A stretch of 64,000 bases of DNA from Medakamo hakoo (taxonomy: Eukaryota > Chlorophyta > Trebouxiophyceae > Coccomyxaceae). Location of the stretch: positions 372,001 through 436,000 of the forward strand of contig CP089464.1 in NCBI GenBank assembly GCA_026636295.1. The letters are read 5' to 3'. The position numbers and the translations under genes were made by a program. Positions 1 to 10,729 of the stretch are shown here, in pieces; within the stretch, counting starts at the first letter, position 1, and each line of letters begins with the position of its first letter. The notes below the pieces were generated by a model. The model had not been told where the DNA came from, made no database searches, and saw nothing but the letters and a program-made list of their open reading frames with translations.

Positions 1-389
1 TTTCTTCGGGCGCGCAGGGGGTCGCCGCGGCTGGAGCGCGCAGCGCGTGGGGCTGGAGCCGCCGGGTGGTCTTTCCCGGACCACCCGTCCATCCCCCCAT
101 CCTTCCCTCTCCAGCCGCTCCCCTGCCGCTGTTCGAGCACATCGTGCGATGTGCTCTCTTTATTTTAAGTATGAATAGCGTCCCGGCGGAATAAGGGAAC
201 GATCCGAGGCGCGGCGGGGTGGCTTTGGCGCGCGCGCCTTGCCGGCCTCGGTGTGTAAAAAAAAAGGTCTGCGAGGCTCGTGTGTGCGGCGGCCCCGCCG
301 CACGCCGCCCGTGAGTCCTCGCACCGTCATCAGAAAACGGTAAAACAAAACACTGGATTCACAAAATAAACACACCGCACACGCACACT
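1..389. other. left-edge intergenic region / 3' flank of the ABHD17-like gene
   Basis: No coding region is supported here. Reading frames that cross it are arginine/proline-rich shadows of GC-rich sequence. On the minus strand, downstream of the hydrolase stop, there is an AATAAA (plus-strand TTTATT near 160-165) that could be its poly(A) signal, with a perfect hairpin just beyond it at 135-156. The far left may hold the end of another gene outside the window, but nothing recognisable is visible. Confidence 0.5.
135..156. other. perfect 9-bp hairpin
   Basis: GAGCACATC, a GTGC loop, then GATGTGCTC form a perfect 9-bp stem. It sits about 235 bp past the stop of the minus-strand hydrolase, immediately beyond a possible AATAAA. 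It does not match the histone mRNA stem-loop consensus. It may act in 3'-end formation or transcription termination; this is inference from position only. Confidence 0.4.
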
Positions 390-1689
390 TCAAGCCGCGG
401 CCCCACCGCCCGCGCGGGGCTTGCGCGCGCACGCGACGCACCCGACCGCCCCGCCCGCCTCTCCGCCTGCAGCGCTGCTGCCCGCCCGCGCGACGGCCGC
501 GCCGGCCGCGGCCCGCGCCGCCGCCACGCCAGCGGCGTGGCCCCGCACCTCGGCCACGAACGCCCGCAGGCGCCGCACGTACGCAGGCGACGCCTCGAGG
601 TCGCAGTGCCCGCCGCCCGGGACCCACAGCGGCCCGCCGACGGAGGGCGTGCGCGCCCTGGCGTGCACGTCCTGCCCGCACCGGAAGGCGACGACGTCGT
701 CTGCGTCGCCGTGCAGGACCAGGGTGGGCGCGTGCACGTCCCGGACGTGGGCCGCGTTGGGGAAGACGTCCAGCGCGGACGGCCACCACGTCCAGTCCGG
801 GCGCAGGACGCGGACGCCGGACGCCAGGGGGGAGTGGAGGGCGAGGCCGCCGACCCGGCCCAGGGCGGGGAGGAGGGCGGGCGGCGCGTCAGGTCCCCAC
901 GCGGAGGCGGGGAGGCGGGACGCGTCGGCCGCGAGGCGGGCGTCGGCCGGCGTGCGCCACCGCGCGGCCAGCGCCGACGCGGGCGCCGACCCGACCGACT
1001 GGCCGTAGAGGACGACGCACTCCGGCGCGTACGCGAGGTCGCCCACCGCCCACTCCAGCACGGCCGCGCCGTCCGACACAATGCCGGCGGCCGTCGGGGC
1101 GCCGCCGGACGCGCCGTACCCCGAATAGTCGTACGACGCGACGCCGACGCCGGGGCCCAGCGCCGGCCCCAGCTCCGCCAGGAAAGGCAGCATCTGCCCC
1201 AAGTCCACCGCGTTGCCGTGAGCGAACAGAATGAGGATGGGCGGCTCGCCCGGCGGCGGCGGGCGGGTGGGGGGCAGGTGGGCGGCGACGATGGTGTGGG
1301 GCGGGTGGGCGCCCGCCCGCGCGTTGGCGCGCGACACGGGCAGCCGCGTCACGGTCATGGGCGCCCGGACGAGGGGCAAGCCCGGCGCCGTCGGAATGAT
1401 CGTCGGCTGAGCGTCTGGCGACGCTGGGGGGCGCAGGGCGTAGGACGGCGGGTCGGGCGGGAAGAAGGCGAGCTTGCTGTTTTGGGGGCGGGCGGGGACA
1501 GAGAGAGTGGGTGAGCACACAAAGGGAGCGCGCGGCGCGCGCGAAGGAGACAAACCGCGGCCGGCGGCGCGCATCAAAAAAGAAAAACACGCACCTCGCC
1601 AGCGAGTCGATCCACCCAGGGTAGCGGACCGGCTTGGCCAGGCCGCTGGGCGCTGCGCCGCCGGCGGAGCGGGGTGGGGAGGGCGCCAT
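390..1689 (-). CDS. ABHD17-like alpha/beta hydrolase (acyl-protein thioesterase family)
   Basis: Two exons (1689-1595 and 1476-390) give 393 aa. The splice joins to SKLAFFPPDPPSY, the N-terminal signature of ABHD17/FAM108-type serine hydrolases. An HGN oxyanion motif lies at residues 118-120, the nucleophile elbow GQSVGS has Ser192, and the probable triad partners are Asp291 (HGDAD) and His322 (GGGHCD). Metazoan ABHD17 enzymes remove palmitate from membrane proteins and are anchored by an N-terminal Cys cluster. That cluster is absent here: the first 40 residues contain no Cys. The intron begins GTGCGTGTTTTT. The C-terminal 70 residues are Ala/Arg-rich without recognised function. The gene is divergent from the VOC gene, 202 bp between start codons. 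Family assignment is good; the substrate is unknown. Confidence 0.85.
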
Positions 1690-1891
1690 GGGGGGTTTCG
1701 CGCGGCGCGTTTTTTTCTCGCACCGCGCAATGCAGCCGCGCAGAGACGCGAGAGTGGAGAGAGACAGAGCGAGAGAGAGGGAGGCACCCCTCCCACTCCA
1801 TCAACCCAGGCCGCCCTCACCCTCACCGAGAGAGAGAGAGAAGACGGCCAGCGCGCCCGCCCGCTTCCGGCTCTCTCTTCCCCGCCACTCA
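1690..1891. promoter_or_regulatory. shared divergent promoter region (ABHD17-like / VOC)
   Basis: These 202 bp separate two start codons facing away from each other, so both core promoters must lie here or inside the 5' ends of the genes. It contains GA-rich runs (gagagagagag near 1768-1848) and no clear TATA box. Confidence 0.5.
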
Positions 1892-2945
1892 ATGCCTCTG
1901 CCCACGCTGGCCAAGCCCTGCCCGCGCGCCTGCGCCGTGCCGCCGCCGTCGTCCACCCGCCGCACGTCCGCGACGGCCGCGGCCGGTCCATCCACCTCCA
2001 CCTCCATCGCCTCGTCCCCGCCGTACCGGGGCCGCCCCGCCCCACCCTTGCGCGGCGCCGCTCTGGGCCGTTCTCGCCGGTCCGTGTTTTTTGCGACGGA
2101 GCCGGCCATGACGAGCGCCCGGTCGCCGGGCCTGGACGAGAGTGCGTGTTTTTCTTGGGGACGGAAGAAGAAAAAAACGCGGCATGCGGACGGTTTGGTT
2201 GGGGGTCCGGCGCACGGCCCAAGGACATGCCGCCGCACCATTATCTTGCGGTGGCTTGTCCACACGCCTGCGCACCCGGCGCCGTGCGTTGTGGCCGGGA
2301 GGCCGCCGGCCAAGCACGCACGCTCTCCCTCCTCTCGCCCCCGAGTCTCCAACGCATTCTTTTGCCCTCTCCCATCACCACCAGCGACCCGCCCGGCCTT
2401 CACGGGCTTGCACCACGTCGGCCTGCTCGTCGCCAACCTTGAAAAATCCCTGGAGTTCTACACTAAAGTGCTGGGTGAGTGGGTTTGGTTTGGGGAGGGA
2501 GGCGGTCACTCTCCCCGTCCGGAGGAGAGGGGGGGAGAGAAAAACGCAACCCCGCAAGACTCACCCCGCCACCACCACCCACGACCGCCACCACCACCAC
2601 CGCCCACCACCACCACACTCCCACCCCACAACATCCACAGGCCTGTCCATCAACCCGGACCGCCCCGACTCCAAGCTGCCCTACCGCGGCGCCTGGCTCA
2701 TGGTCGGCCCGGACATGATCCACCTCATGGAACTGCCCAACCCGGACCCGCTGGCCGGGCGGCCGGAGCACGGCGGCCGCGACCGGCACGCGTGCGTGGG
2801 CGTCGCCGACGCGGCCGCCCTCGCCGCCCGCCTGGACGCGGCCGGCATCCCGTACACCAAGTCCGCGTCCGGCCGCCCGGCCATCTTCTTCCGGGACCCG
2901 GACGCCAATGTGCTGGAGTGTGCGGAGGTCGGGACGTGGCGGTGA
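1892..2945 (+). CDS. VOC superfamily (glyoxalase-fold) protein
   Basis: Three exons (1892-2141, 2385-2474, 2641-2945) encode 214 aa. The VOC domain starts at FTGLHHVGLLV with His93/His94, continues with HLMEL (Glu144) and RHACVGV (His163), and closes with LECAEV (Glu206). This spacing suits paired beta-alpha-beta-beta-beta modules with a His/Glu metal site, as in plant glyoxalase-I-like proteins. The first 83 residues are Ser/Pro/Arg/Ala-rich and may be an organelle transit peptide, or the true start may be the later ATG at 2108. Both introns begin GTGCGT or GTGAGT and end CAG. Reaction and substrate cannot be fixed from the sequence. Confidence 0.8.
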
Positions 2946-3234
2946 GGTGTGAGAGATGAGGCGTTTTTCGAGCTGTAGACGAGGGGGGCCCGCGCCCCGC
3001 CTCCTTTTTTTTTGCCGCCCGCCCGCTGAATTCTTTTTTGTCCTTCCCGCCTTGTTCTTGCTGCGAGAGAGAGGGCACGCAGGTAGAGGCAGGGGCCGGG
3101 GTGTGGGCGACACTTTTGCCGTCCGTTTGTTTGTCACAAAACCCGGTCCCCCGCTCTCCCATCTTTTGTTCCATAACCTACCCTCATTTTTTTGGCCGTC
3201 CCACCCGCCATGCACGCCTCCACCCCACCCTCCA
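2946..3234. other. convergent 3' intergenic region
   Basis: This lies between the 3' ends of the VOC gene (+) and the SDR gene (-). It holds two T-runs (near 3005-3013 and 3187-3192) and no coding signal. Confidence 0.5.
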
Positions 3235-3496
3235 TCAAGCAGCCGCGTCCTTGACCAGCCCGTCAAACAAGGTCGCCAGCATGGGCCCCTCCGCCGCCAG
3301 CTTCTTCCCGTCCGCCGCCAGCTCCAGGGTGACGCCCGCCGCGGCGGGGGACGTGCACGCCGCGACGCACACGCGCGCGACGTCCGCGCGGGAGACGCGG
3401 CCCGGGGAGCCGTTGTCGCCCTGGGCGATGATGAGGGCGGAGACGCCGCCGGCGCCGTCGGTCAGGCCGCCGGGGCGGACGATGGTGTACGGCACG

Positions 3497-3542
<46 letters not shown>

Positions 3543-4199
3543 AGGGGGGAGTGGTGTGAGCCGGCCGCGTCTCCGGCTGGAGGGGAGAGAGGAAAAAGAC
3601 CCCGCCACCGCCACACCGCCCCGCCCATCTCCCACCAGACTCACCCGCTCGCCCGCAGTTTGGCCTCCCCAGCCCACTTCTGGTCCATCATCTTGCCCGG
3701 CCGCATGTTGTTGAGCAGCACACGGATGGGGTGCCACCCGTTTTTGGGGTCGACGAGCGCGGAGGAGACGAGGACGGCGGATTTCACGCCCGCGGCCTTG
3801 GCCGCGGCCGCCCAGGCGCCGACGCCGTCGTTGTCGACGGTGGCCGGCAAGGCGCCCTTGGCCGCCGACGCCGCGAAAATGGTGGCGTCCGCGCCCGCCA
3901 GGGCGCGGCCGAGGGAGGCCGGGCTGGTCACGTCACCTTGCACGACGTCGACGCCGGCTGGCCAGGTGGACGCCGCGTCGTACTTGGACGGGTCGCGGAC
4001 TGTTGTGTTGTGGGGTGCGTGCGTGGCGGTGAGAGCGAGTGAGTGCGAGGGGACAGGGGGACAGCAGGCAGGCGCCCCCGGGAGGTCGCGGGCGACACAA
4101 CGCACCCACCGCGCGGGCGCTGTGCCCCGCATCGACCGCCGCTTTCACGGCTTCCGCGCCCGTCTTGCCGCCAGCGCCAAAGACGGCAATGAGCACCAT
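3235..4199 (-). CDS. atypical SDR / NmrA-like NAD(P)-binding protein
   Basis: Three exons (4199-4106, 3999-3645, 3496-3235) give 236 aa. The N-terminus MVLIAVFGAGGKTG is a Rossmann GxxGxxG dinucleotide loop (residues 8-14). It is followed by VVRDPSK, VQGDVTSP and, in the last exon, VPYTIVRPGGLTDG, all typical of atypical SDRs such as plant At5g02240-like and Tic62-like proteins. No YxxxK catalytic pair is evident, as is usual in this subgroup, so a redox sensor or binding role is as likely as catalysis. Intron 2 contains a long CA tract (on this strand) that runs directly into the acceptor CAG. The gene is divergent from ABT1. Confidence 0.85.
3498..3541. repeat. (GT)n microsatellite at a 3' splice site
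   Basis: About 22 uninterrupted GT units lie in intron 2 of the minus-strand SDR gene. On the coding strand this is a CA tract that forms the whole region just before the acceptor AG, replacing the usual polypyrimidine tract. Confidence 0.95.
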
Positions 4200-4385
4200 G
4201 TGTGCGAGTGCGTTTGAGCCCCGGTGCGTGTGTTTTTTTGGGCGTGCACGCCTGAGAAAAAAAGAAACAGCAGACTGTGCAGAGCGAATGCTTTTGTTTC
4301 CGCACGCCCGCTTCTAGCCGCTCGCCGTGTGTGTCTGCATTCTCGCACTTTCTGAAGCGTGCACCCTCCTCCGCCCGCACTGACC
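4200..4385. promoter_or_regulatory. shared divergent promoter region (SDR / ABT1)
   Basis: These 186 bp lie between the two start codons. T-rich and A-rich short runs occur (4233-4238, 4257-4263); no TATA box is evident. Confidence 0.45.
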
Positions 4386-5380
4386 ATGTCGGACAGCGAC
4401 CCAGACGCGCCTGGCCCCAGCAGCCCACTAGCCGACCTGGCCCCCGCCGCCCTCCCGCTTTCCAAGTCCGGCAAGGGCGTCGACCGTGCAAAACTGGAAA
4501 AGCTGGAAGCCCGCCGCAAGAAAAAGGGGGTCGTCTACATGTCGCGCGTGCCGCCCAACATGGTGAGTGAGGCACAGGCCTTCCACGGCAGAGGCGGGGA
4601 GGGGAGGAGAGGTGTGTGTTGTGCGGCGGCCCTGGTCGCGGCCCACGCATGCATTTTTTTTTTTCCGCGGGCCGCCGACGGCTTCCTGAACCTCGACCCC
4701 TTCCCCCGACCCCGCCAAAAAAACACGACACACAGCGCCCGCCCAAAGTCCGCCACCTCCTGTCCCAGTACGCCGAGATCGGGCGCATCTACCTAGCAGC
4801 TGAAGACCCCGCCGCGACGAAAGCCCGGCGCAAGGGCGGGGCCAAAGCGAGCGCGGGCGTGGGCGCGGCCGGACCCGACGCGCTGCCTGGAGGCAAGGCC
4901 CGCCGCAACAAGCGGTTTGTCGAAGGCTGGGTGGAATTCGAGTCCAAGGCGGCCGCCAAATCCGTGGCGGCCGCCCTCAACGGCCAGCCCATCGGCGGCC
5001 CCCCGCGCGCCGCCCACCGCCACGACCTGTGGACGCTGAAATACTTGCCCGGCTTCAAGTGGGAGCACTTGACGGAGGAGGTCGCGTACCAGAACGCGGT
5101 GCGGGAGCAGCGCCTGGCGGCGGAGGCCGGCGCCGCGGCGCGGGAGCGCGATTTCTACGTGGGGCGGGTGGGCGCGGCCCGGGCGGCCGAGGCGCAGGCG
5201 GCCCGGCGGGCCAAGCGCGGCCAGCAGGGAGAACAGGCGACGCAGGTCGAGGTCCGGCGCACATTTGCGCAGCGGCCGGCGGTGGGGCCCAAGGGCACAG
5301 TGAGTGGTGCCGGTCCAGCGGAACAGAAGGCTGGCTTGAGCCGGGCGGCCCTGGCGCTGATTGCGGGGCGGAAGGAGTGA
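4386..5380 (+). CDS. ABT1: ABT1/Esf2-type pre-rRNA processing factor
   Basis: Two exons (4386-4562, 4736-5380) give 273 aa. The splice produces GVVYMSRVPPNM followed by RPPKVRHLLSQYAEIGRIYL, the degenerate RRM start of ABT1/Esf2, and later FVEGWVEFESK, DLWTLKYLPGFKWEHLTE and VREQRLAAE, all hallmarks of the family. Esf2/ABT1 acts in the nucleolar small-subunit processome with the Dbp8 helicase in 18S rRNA maturation. A Lys/Arg/Ala-rich insertion at about residues 80-120 separates RRM strands, as is common in the family. The start is the first ATG and gives an acidic Ser/Asp N-terminus. The next gene starts only 89 bp downstream on the same strand. Confidence 0.9.
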
Positions 5381-5469
5381 GGCGGGTGGGGGGTGTAGCG
5401 AGGAGTCACAGGTTGGTAGACTGACGAACGCCCGGGAGACAGGGGACGGACGACACAACACAAGAAAGC

Positions 5470-6231
5470 ATGCACCCCGCCTGGGCCCTCCTGGCAGTGC
5501 CCGCCGTCGCGGCGCTCAAGGGCAAAAAAGCCAAGGCCCCCGTCCAGCCGCGTGGCGCGGCGGGCCTGAGCCTGGACGACGACGGCTTTGGCGACCGGTG
5601 CGTTTTTTCTTGCTTTCGATGCGGCGCGTCGCACCGAGTGTTTGATGCGAGACAACAGCGCGGCCGCCAGGAGCCCCAAACCAACCTCTCACCCCTCTGC
5701 GGCCGTGCTCCACTCTCTTTTCCTCCACTCTAACAGCATTGACGGCGGCGGCGAGACCGCGTTCGTGTGCGAGCGCGTGTGCACGTCGCCGCGCTTGTTG
5801 CGGCGCATGGGTGGCCTGTCAAAGGTGCGAGAGAGCAGGGATGGGGAAGGCCGCGGCCGCCGTTTCAATGCGCGGCTGGGTTGCGGGCGGCCGCCTGCTC
5901 ACGTTGGTGTGAATGGGAAGCGGTGGAATGCGTCGGCTGCGCCTGGTGCCGGCCGCCCAAAAACCTCGCTTGCGCGCGTTGCTGGCGGGGCCACCACCCA
6001 CCCCCCTCCCTCTCTGCCCCCGCCTCACACGACACGACACCCTCGCACGCAACCCACCAAAAGGACCCCACCCCCAACACGTGCGTCACCGTGTGCGGCA
6101 CCTCCTCCGAAGACGCGTGCGTGGAAGCCTGCCAGCGCGCGGTGTGCGGCAACCCGCACCAGGTCCCCGCCTGGAACGACGCGTGCACAAAGAGGTGTGC
6201 GGCAGAGTGTGCCAAGGGGCGGGCGCGGTGA
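5470..6231 (+). CDS. small cysteine-rich secretory protein, unknown function
   Basis: Three exons (5470-5597, 5737-5824, 6064-6231; all phases agree) encode 127 aa. A hydrophobic leader (MHPAWALLAVPAVAALKG) looks like a signal peptide. The rest contains ten cysteines: two in exon 2 and eight in the last 55 residues, in a pattern of closely spaced pairs (TCVTVCG, ACVEACQ, ACTKRCAAEC) that suggests disulfides in the ER lumen or outside the cell. I recognise no named domain. It follows ABT1 by 89 bp on the same strand. Splicing and frame consistency support a real gene; function is open. Confidence 0.7.
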
Positions 6232-6325
6232 GGGTTGGGGGACCGCTTTCTATAGAAGGAATGCATCGCATGCGTGTGTGTGTGCTAGAGCGTGTGTTTG
6301 TAGAATGGGTGTGCGGTGCGTGCGT

Positions 6326-6361
<36 letters not shown>

Positions 6362-6481
6362 CGTGTAAGGCGGGTTGGGGAGACGGCCAGGGCCCGTCAT
6401 TCTTCATTTTTCCGCGGGTGCGCGCGGCGGCCACACAGGACGACGGCGGGCCCGCAGAGATCCCCGCACCACACACGCGCG
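6232..6481 (+). promoter_or_regulatory. 5' flank of UBE2O-like gene with poly-G tract
   Basis: This is the intergenic region upstream of the ubiquitin-conjugating gene. Its main feature is an uninterrupted G tract (see 6326-6361), starting 156 bp before the start codon. No TATA box is evident. Confidence 0.45.
6326..6361 (+). repeat. poly-G tract, 36 nt
   Basis: 36 consecutive G on the plus strand. Such a tract can form G-quadruplexes. It sits between the Cys-rich gene and the UBE2O-like start codon. Confidence 0.95.
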
Positions 6482-9400
6482 ATGGCCGACGACGAGCCAT
6501 CCAGCGCTGCCCGTCGCACCACCATCCGCCCGCCGCTGCGCGCGTACGACGTGGTCGTGCGCAAGGAGGACGAGGCAGCGGCGGCGCGCGGCGACGCAAA
6601 TGCCACGCTCGGTGCGTGTTTTTGGAAGGGGGGCGCCGCCGGGTCGGGCGTGCGCGGGCTGCAGGAGGGTGGGAGGGACGTGTGCCGTGCCATACGCGCT
6701 GTGACTGGAGGTGGAGGCGGCCGCGGTCGCCTGGTGGGACGGAGAGAAACGGACGACACGCGCGAACAACGGCTGGCTCACCCCACACACACACACACCA
6801 CCACCACCACCCGCTCTCTCCCCAGGCCTGGTCTGGCACGTTGCGGGCGACGACGACTCTGAACTGGACGACGACGGCGACGGCTCGCACGACGGCGACG
6901 ACGGCTCGTCATCTGAAGAAGGCGACGACGGCACGGAGGCGACGGCCTCGTCCGACGACGCCGCCTGGGAGACGGACGACGACGCGGCGTCCGGCTCGCG
7001 CGCGTCGTCGCCGTCCACCGCCTCCCCGCGCACGCGCGCCCACCCGCGCGGCGACGACCGGCCCGCGCCGCTGGAAGACGGGACGGCGGAAGTCGCGTGG
7101 CTCACGCCCGACGCCGCCCGCCTCGCGCTCGGCTGCCTCGTCCACGCCACGGGGCCCGGGGCCACGCCCGGCGCGGACGAGCCGTTTGCCGTGGGGCCGG
7201 GCAACGTGCCGCTGGGCGCCTGGGCCATCAGCCCCGCGGGCGGGCGCGCGGTCAGCGCGCGGTCGGCCGCGGCGGCCGACCTGGAGCGCGCCGCCCGCCC
7301 GTCCGGCGCCGACCACCTGCACCCGACGCTCGAGGCGATGGACGGCCTGGCCGTGGTGGACAGGGCCCTCGTCGACGGCGACATCGTCGCCCGGTCGTCC
7401 GACCCGCTCGGCCCGACGGGCGTCGTCGTGGCCGTGGACCGATCGCTCACCGTGCGCCTGCTGCCCAGCGGCGCGCCCCACCCGACCCCCGTCCCGCCGT
7501 CGGCCCTGGCCCCCTTCATCCGCCTGGCCCCCGACCAGTTCGTCGTCCACCCGGCGACGCGGTGGGTCGGCCGGGCGACCTGGGTGGGCGCCTCACTGGT
7601 CGTCGCGTTCGGCTGCGGGTCGCTCGCCCGCCTGCGCCCGCGGTCCGGCCACTCGCTGGACGACGACGGGCTCCTGTGGCCGGGCAACGCGGTCGACCAC
7701 CTGTTTGGTGGCGGCGACCGGGGCGCGCCCTTTTACCCGGGCCAGTTCCTGAGTGTCGAGTCGTTGGGCGCCCTGCGCCGGGCGGCCCACGTCCGGCTGC
7801 TGGGGCATTTCGGCGGGGGTGGGATTGTGGCTGCAGCCGCCGGCGCGGCGCGGCGTCCGGCCGCCGCCGCGACCGCCGCGGCCGCCGGCCCACCCTTCCG
7901 TCCACCGGCCTCCAATCACTTTGTCGTCCTGCGTGTGGAACCGGACGAGGCGGACGTGGAGTGGCTGATGCCGCTGCCCGGCAGCAGCCGGAAGCGCGGA
8001 GGTGGTGGGGGCGGGGGTGGGGGCGGGCGGACCCGCCGCGGCCGCGACCGCCGCGACCGCGACGGCCAGCCGCCGACCACCGTGCCCGCTTCGGAGCTGA
8101 CGCCCATCGGCCTGGCGCCCTTTGACCCGTCGTACTGGGTCATCGGCGGGCGCGGCCTGTGGCTGGGCGATGAAGGAGGCGGCGGCGGCGGTGGCGGCGG
8201 TGGGCGGGAGCGCGGCGCGGCCGCGCCGCGCGCGGCCGCCACGCCGGGCGGCGGCGAGGGCAGCCCGCCCCGCCGCCGGCGCCGGCGCGATGGGCGGCGC
8301 GGCGGTGGTGGGGGTGGCACGGAGGCCGCGGCGGCTCCCGCTCCCGAGCCGCCAGCCGACGAGCCGCCGGCCAGCCCGCCCCTGCCGCCGCCACCGCCGC
8401 CGCCGGCCGCCGGCCTCGCCGCGCGCGCGGCGGATCTCGCCGCCTCCCTCCGCGCCGCTTTGGGCCTGGGCGCGGCGGCGAGCGCGGGCGGCAGCGGGCC
8501 CGCGACGGCTGCCGCCTCCCCGTCTTCGTCCACGCCCGCCTCCCCGTCTTCTTCCACGCCCGCCTCCCCGCGGCGGGAGGGCCGGCGCGGCCGCCGCCGG
8601 GACCGCGGCGGCGGCGGCGAGGCCGCGCCCGCCGCGCCCGCCGCGCCGCACCCGCCCCCGCCCGCCGCCGCCACTTACCCGGCCCCGCCCACCGCCCTGG
8701 TCACGGCGAGTCGGACCTCCGTCACCGTCGCCTGGCAGGACGGGTCCGTCCAGGCACGCATCCCCGCCCACGCCCTGCTCCCCGTCACCCACCTGGACGA
8801 CCACGACTTCTGGGCGCACGACCTGGTGGAAGCGCGCGCGCGCCCAGCGGACGAGGAGGGGGGCGCCGCCGCGGCCGCCGAGCCGGGAGCGCGCCCGCCG
8901 GCGCGCCCGCCGCCGTCCCAGCGCCGGGCGGGCGTGGTCGTGTCCTGCAACTCGTCCGCCCGCACCGCCGTCGTCCGCTGGTTCCCCGACTCGGCGACCG
9001 GCCCGCGCGGGCCCGCCGCGAGCGAGGCCGACGCGGACGCCGAGTTTGAGACGTGGCCGGCGGAGACGGTGCCGGTCTACGCCATCCGCCCGCACCCGGA
9101 CTGGGCGTTTGCCGTCGGGGACATTGTGCTGCGGCTGACGCCGGCCAAGGCCGAGGGGGCCGCCGCCCCCGCGACCGTCGGCGGCCGGCCCGGCACAAAA
9201 CGCCTGACTGCGGCCGAGCGCTGGGCTGTCGGGGAAGTCACCGCGCTGCGCAGGGGCCGGGTGGCCGTGCGGTGGACGGACACGGCCCGGCCGCCGGCTG
9301 GTGCGGCGGGCGGACGGGGCACGGACCGCCGTGGGCGCCGTGGCGGTGGCGGGCCGCCCGCCCCGCCGCCCCCCCTCACGCTCGAAGCGCCGGGCGACCT

Positions 9401-10529
9401 GTTTGTTCTGTCTCGCGACGACGACGACGGCGCCGGCGGCGGGGGTGACGGCGACCAGGGCGCTGGTGGCCCGGCTGGCGGTGCGACGGACGCCCGCAAC
9501 CTGCGGGAGGAGTGGGAGGCGGCGCTGGCCGCGCGCGGGAGTGGCGAGGAGCGCGCGGCGGAGGGCGGCGCGGCGGAGGGCGGCGCGCCGCTGCCGACGC
9601 CGCCGCCGCTGCCGCCCACTGCCTCGCACGCCTCCCCACCCCTCCTCCTCGCCGACTGGCCGGCCTTTGACACGTTGGAAGCCGCGCCGTCCGACCACGC
9701 CTTCCTCACTCCACCCCCGTCCCCGCCCGCCGCCCCGCGCGCCTGGGCCAAGGCGGTCGCCAAGGAGTGGGCCGTGCTGGCGGGCGGCCTGCCGGCCGGC
9801 TCGGCCTGGGCGCGCGGGTGCGAGGGCCGCATGGACCTCGCGCGCTTCGCCCTGGCGGGGGCGCCCGGCACGCCCTACCACGACCACCTCTTCCTCTTCG
9901 ACGCCGCCTTCCCGCCCGACTACCCGGCCTCCCCGCCCCGCCTGGCCTACCACTCGTACGGCGTGCGGGTCAACCCCAACCTGTACGCGTGCGGCAAGGT
10001 GTGCCTGTCCCTGCTGGGCACGTGGGCCGGGTCCCGCCCGGGGGAGGCCTGGGACCCGGGCGCGTCGACGCTGCTCCAGGTCATCGTCTCCATCCAGGGC
10101 CTGGTCCTGGTGGACGAGCCGTACTACCAGGAGGCCGGCTACGAAAAGCAGGCGGCGGAGGGCGGGTCGGCCGAAGCGTCAAAAAACGCGCGGCTGTACT
10201 CAGAGTCCGCGTTCCTGGCGTCGGCGCGGACGGCGCTGGGGCTGTTGCGCCGCCCGCCGTCCGGGTTTGAGGCCCTGATCCAGGCGCACTACAGGGCCCG
10301 GCGGGGGGCGTACCTGTCCGCGTGCCGCCAGTACGTGGCGGGCGAGGCCGGGATCGGCGGCGCGGCGGTGACCGTGGAAGAGGGGGAGGGGGAGGGCGGC
10401 GGGCCGTCGTCGTCGTCCGCGCCGCCGCCTGCGCCCAAAAAATCGGGCCCGCCGCCGCCGACGGAAGGGTTCCGCCTCATGCTGAAGGAGCTGCTGCCGG
10501 CGCTGGAGAAGGCGTTGGGCGAGCTGTGA
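6482..10529 (+). CDS. UBE2O: UBE2O-type E2/E3 hybrid ubiquitin-conjugating enzyme
   Basis: Two exons (6482-6611, 6826-10529) encode 1277 aa, near the size of human UBE2O. The C-terminal UBC fold spans roughly residues 1010-1230, with the active site GKVCLSLLGTW (Cys1103) after the HPN-like VRVNPNLYACG. The large upstream part carries repeated small beta-rich (SH3/CR-like) segments such as AEVAWLTPDAARLALG, DIVARSSDPLGPTGVVVAV and DIVLRLTPA, typical of UBE2O and plant UBC23/UBC24 (PHO2). An acidic Asp/Ser/Glu tract (about 50-105) and Gly-, Ala- and Pro-rich linkers separate them. In animals UBE2O clears orphan ribosomal proteins; plant PHO2 controls phosphate transporters. Which role applies here is unknown. 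Confidence 0.9.
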
Positions 10530-10729
10530 GGAGGGGGGGAGATTAGGGCTGTGTGTGTGAGAGAGAGCACGCGGGTTGGGCCGGCACGCACCACACCCGC
10601 CAAACACACCGACCGCTCCCTGTCGCCCGCCCGCCCCCGCCCGCCCGCCACCCCAACCCCGCCACACCCGGCCACCTCACCCCACAGTTCGCTCGCCGTC
10701 GACCACTGCACATCCAAAACAAAGCGAAA

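Noticed and set aside
135-156. Histone-type 3' stem-loop
   Set aside because: Stem sequence, loop and flanks do not match the histone consensus and no histone gene is adjacent.
6711-6826. UBE2O-like protein starting inside its intron
   Set aside because: The in-frame stretch before the CAG at 6825 is low-complexity intron; splicing from 6611 gives the consistent start ATGGCCGACGAC.
7593-9953. Long open frame (786 codons) antisense to the UBE2O-like gene
   Set aside because: It is Arg/Gly/Pro-rich with no domain and mirrors the GC3-rich codons of the real gene; very high GC removes stops from antisense frames throughout the window.
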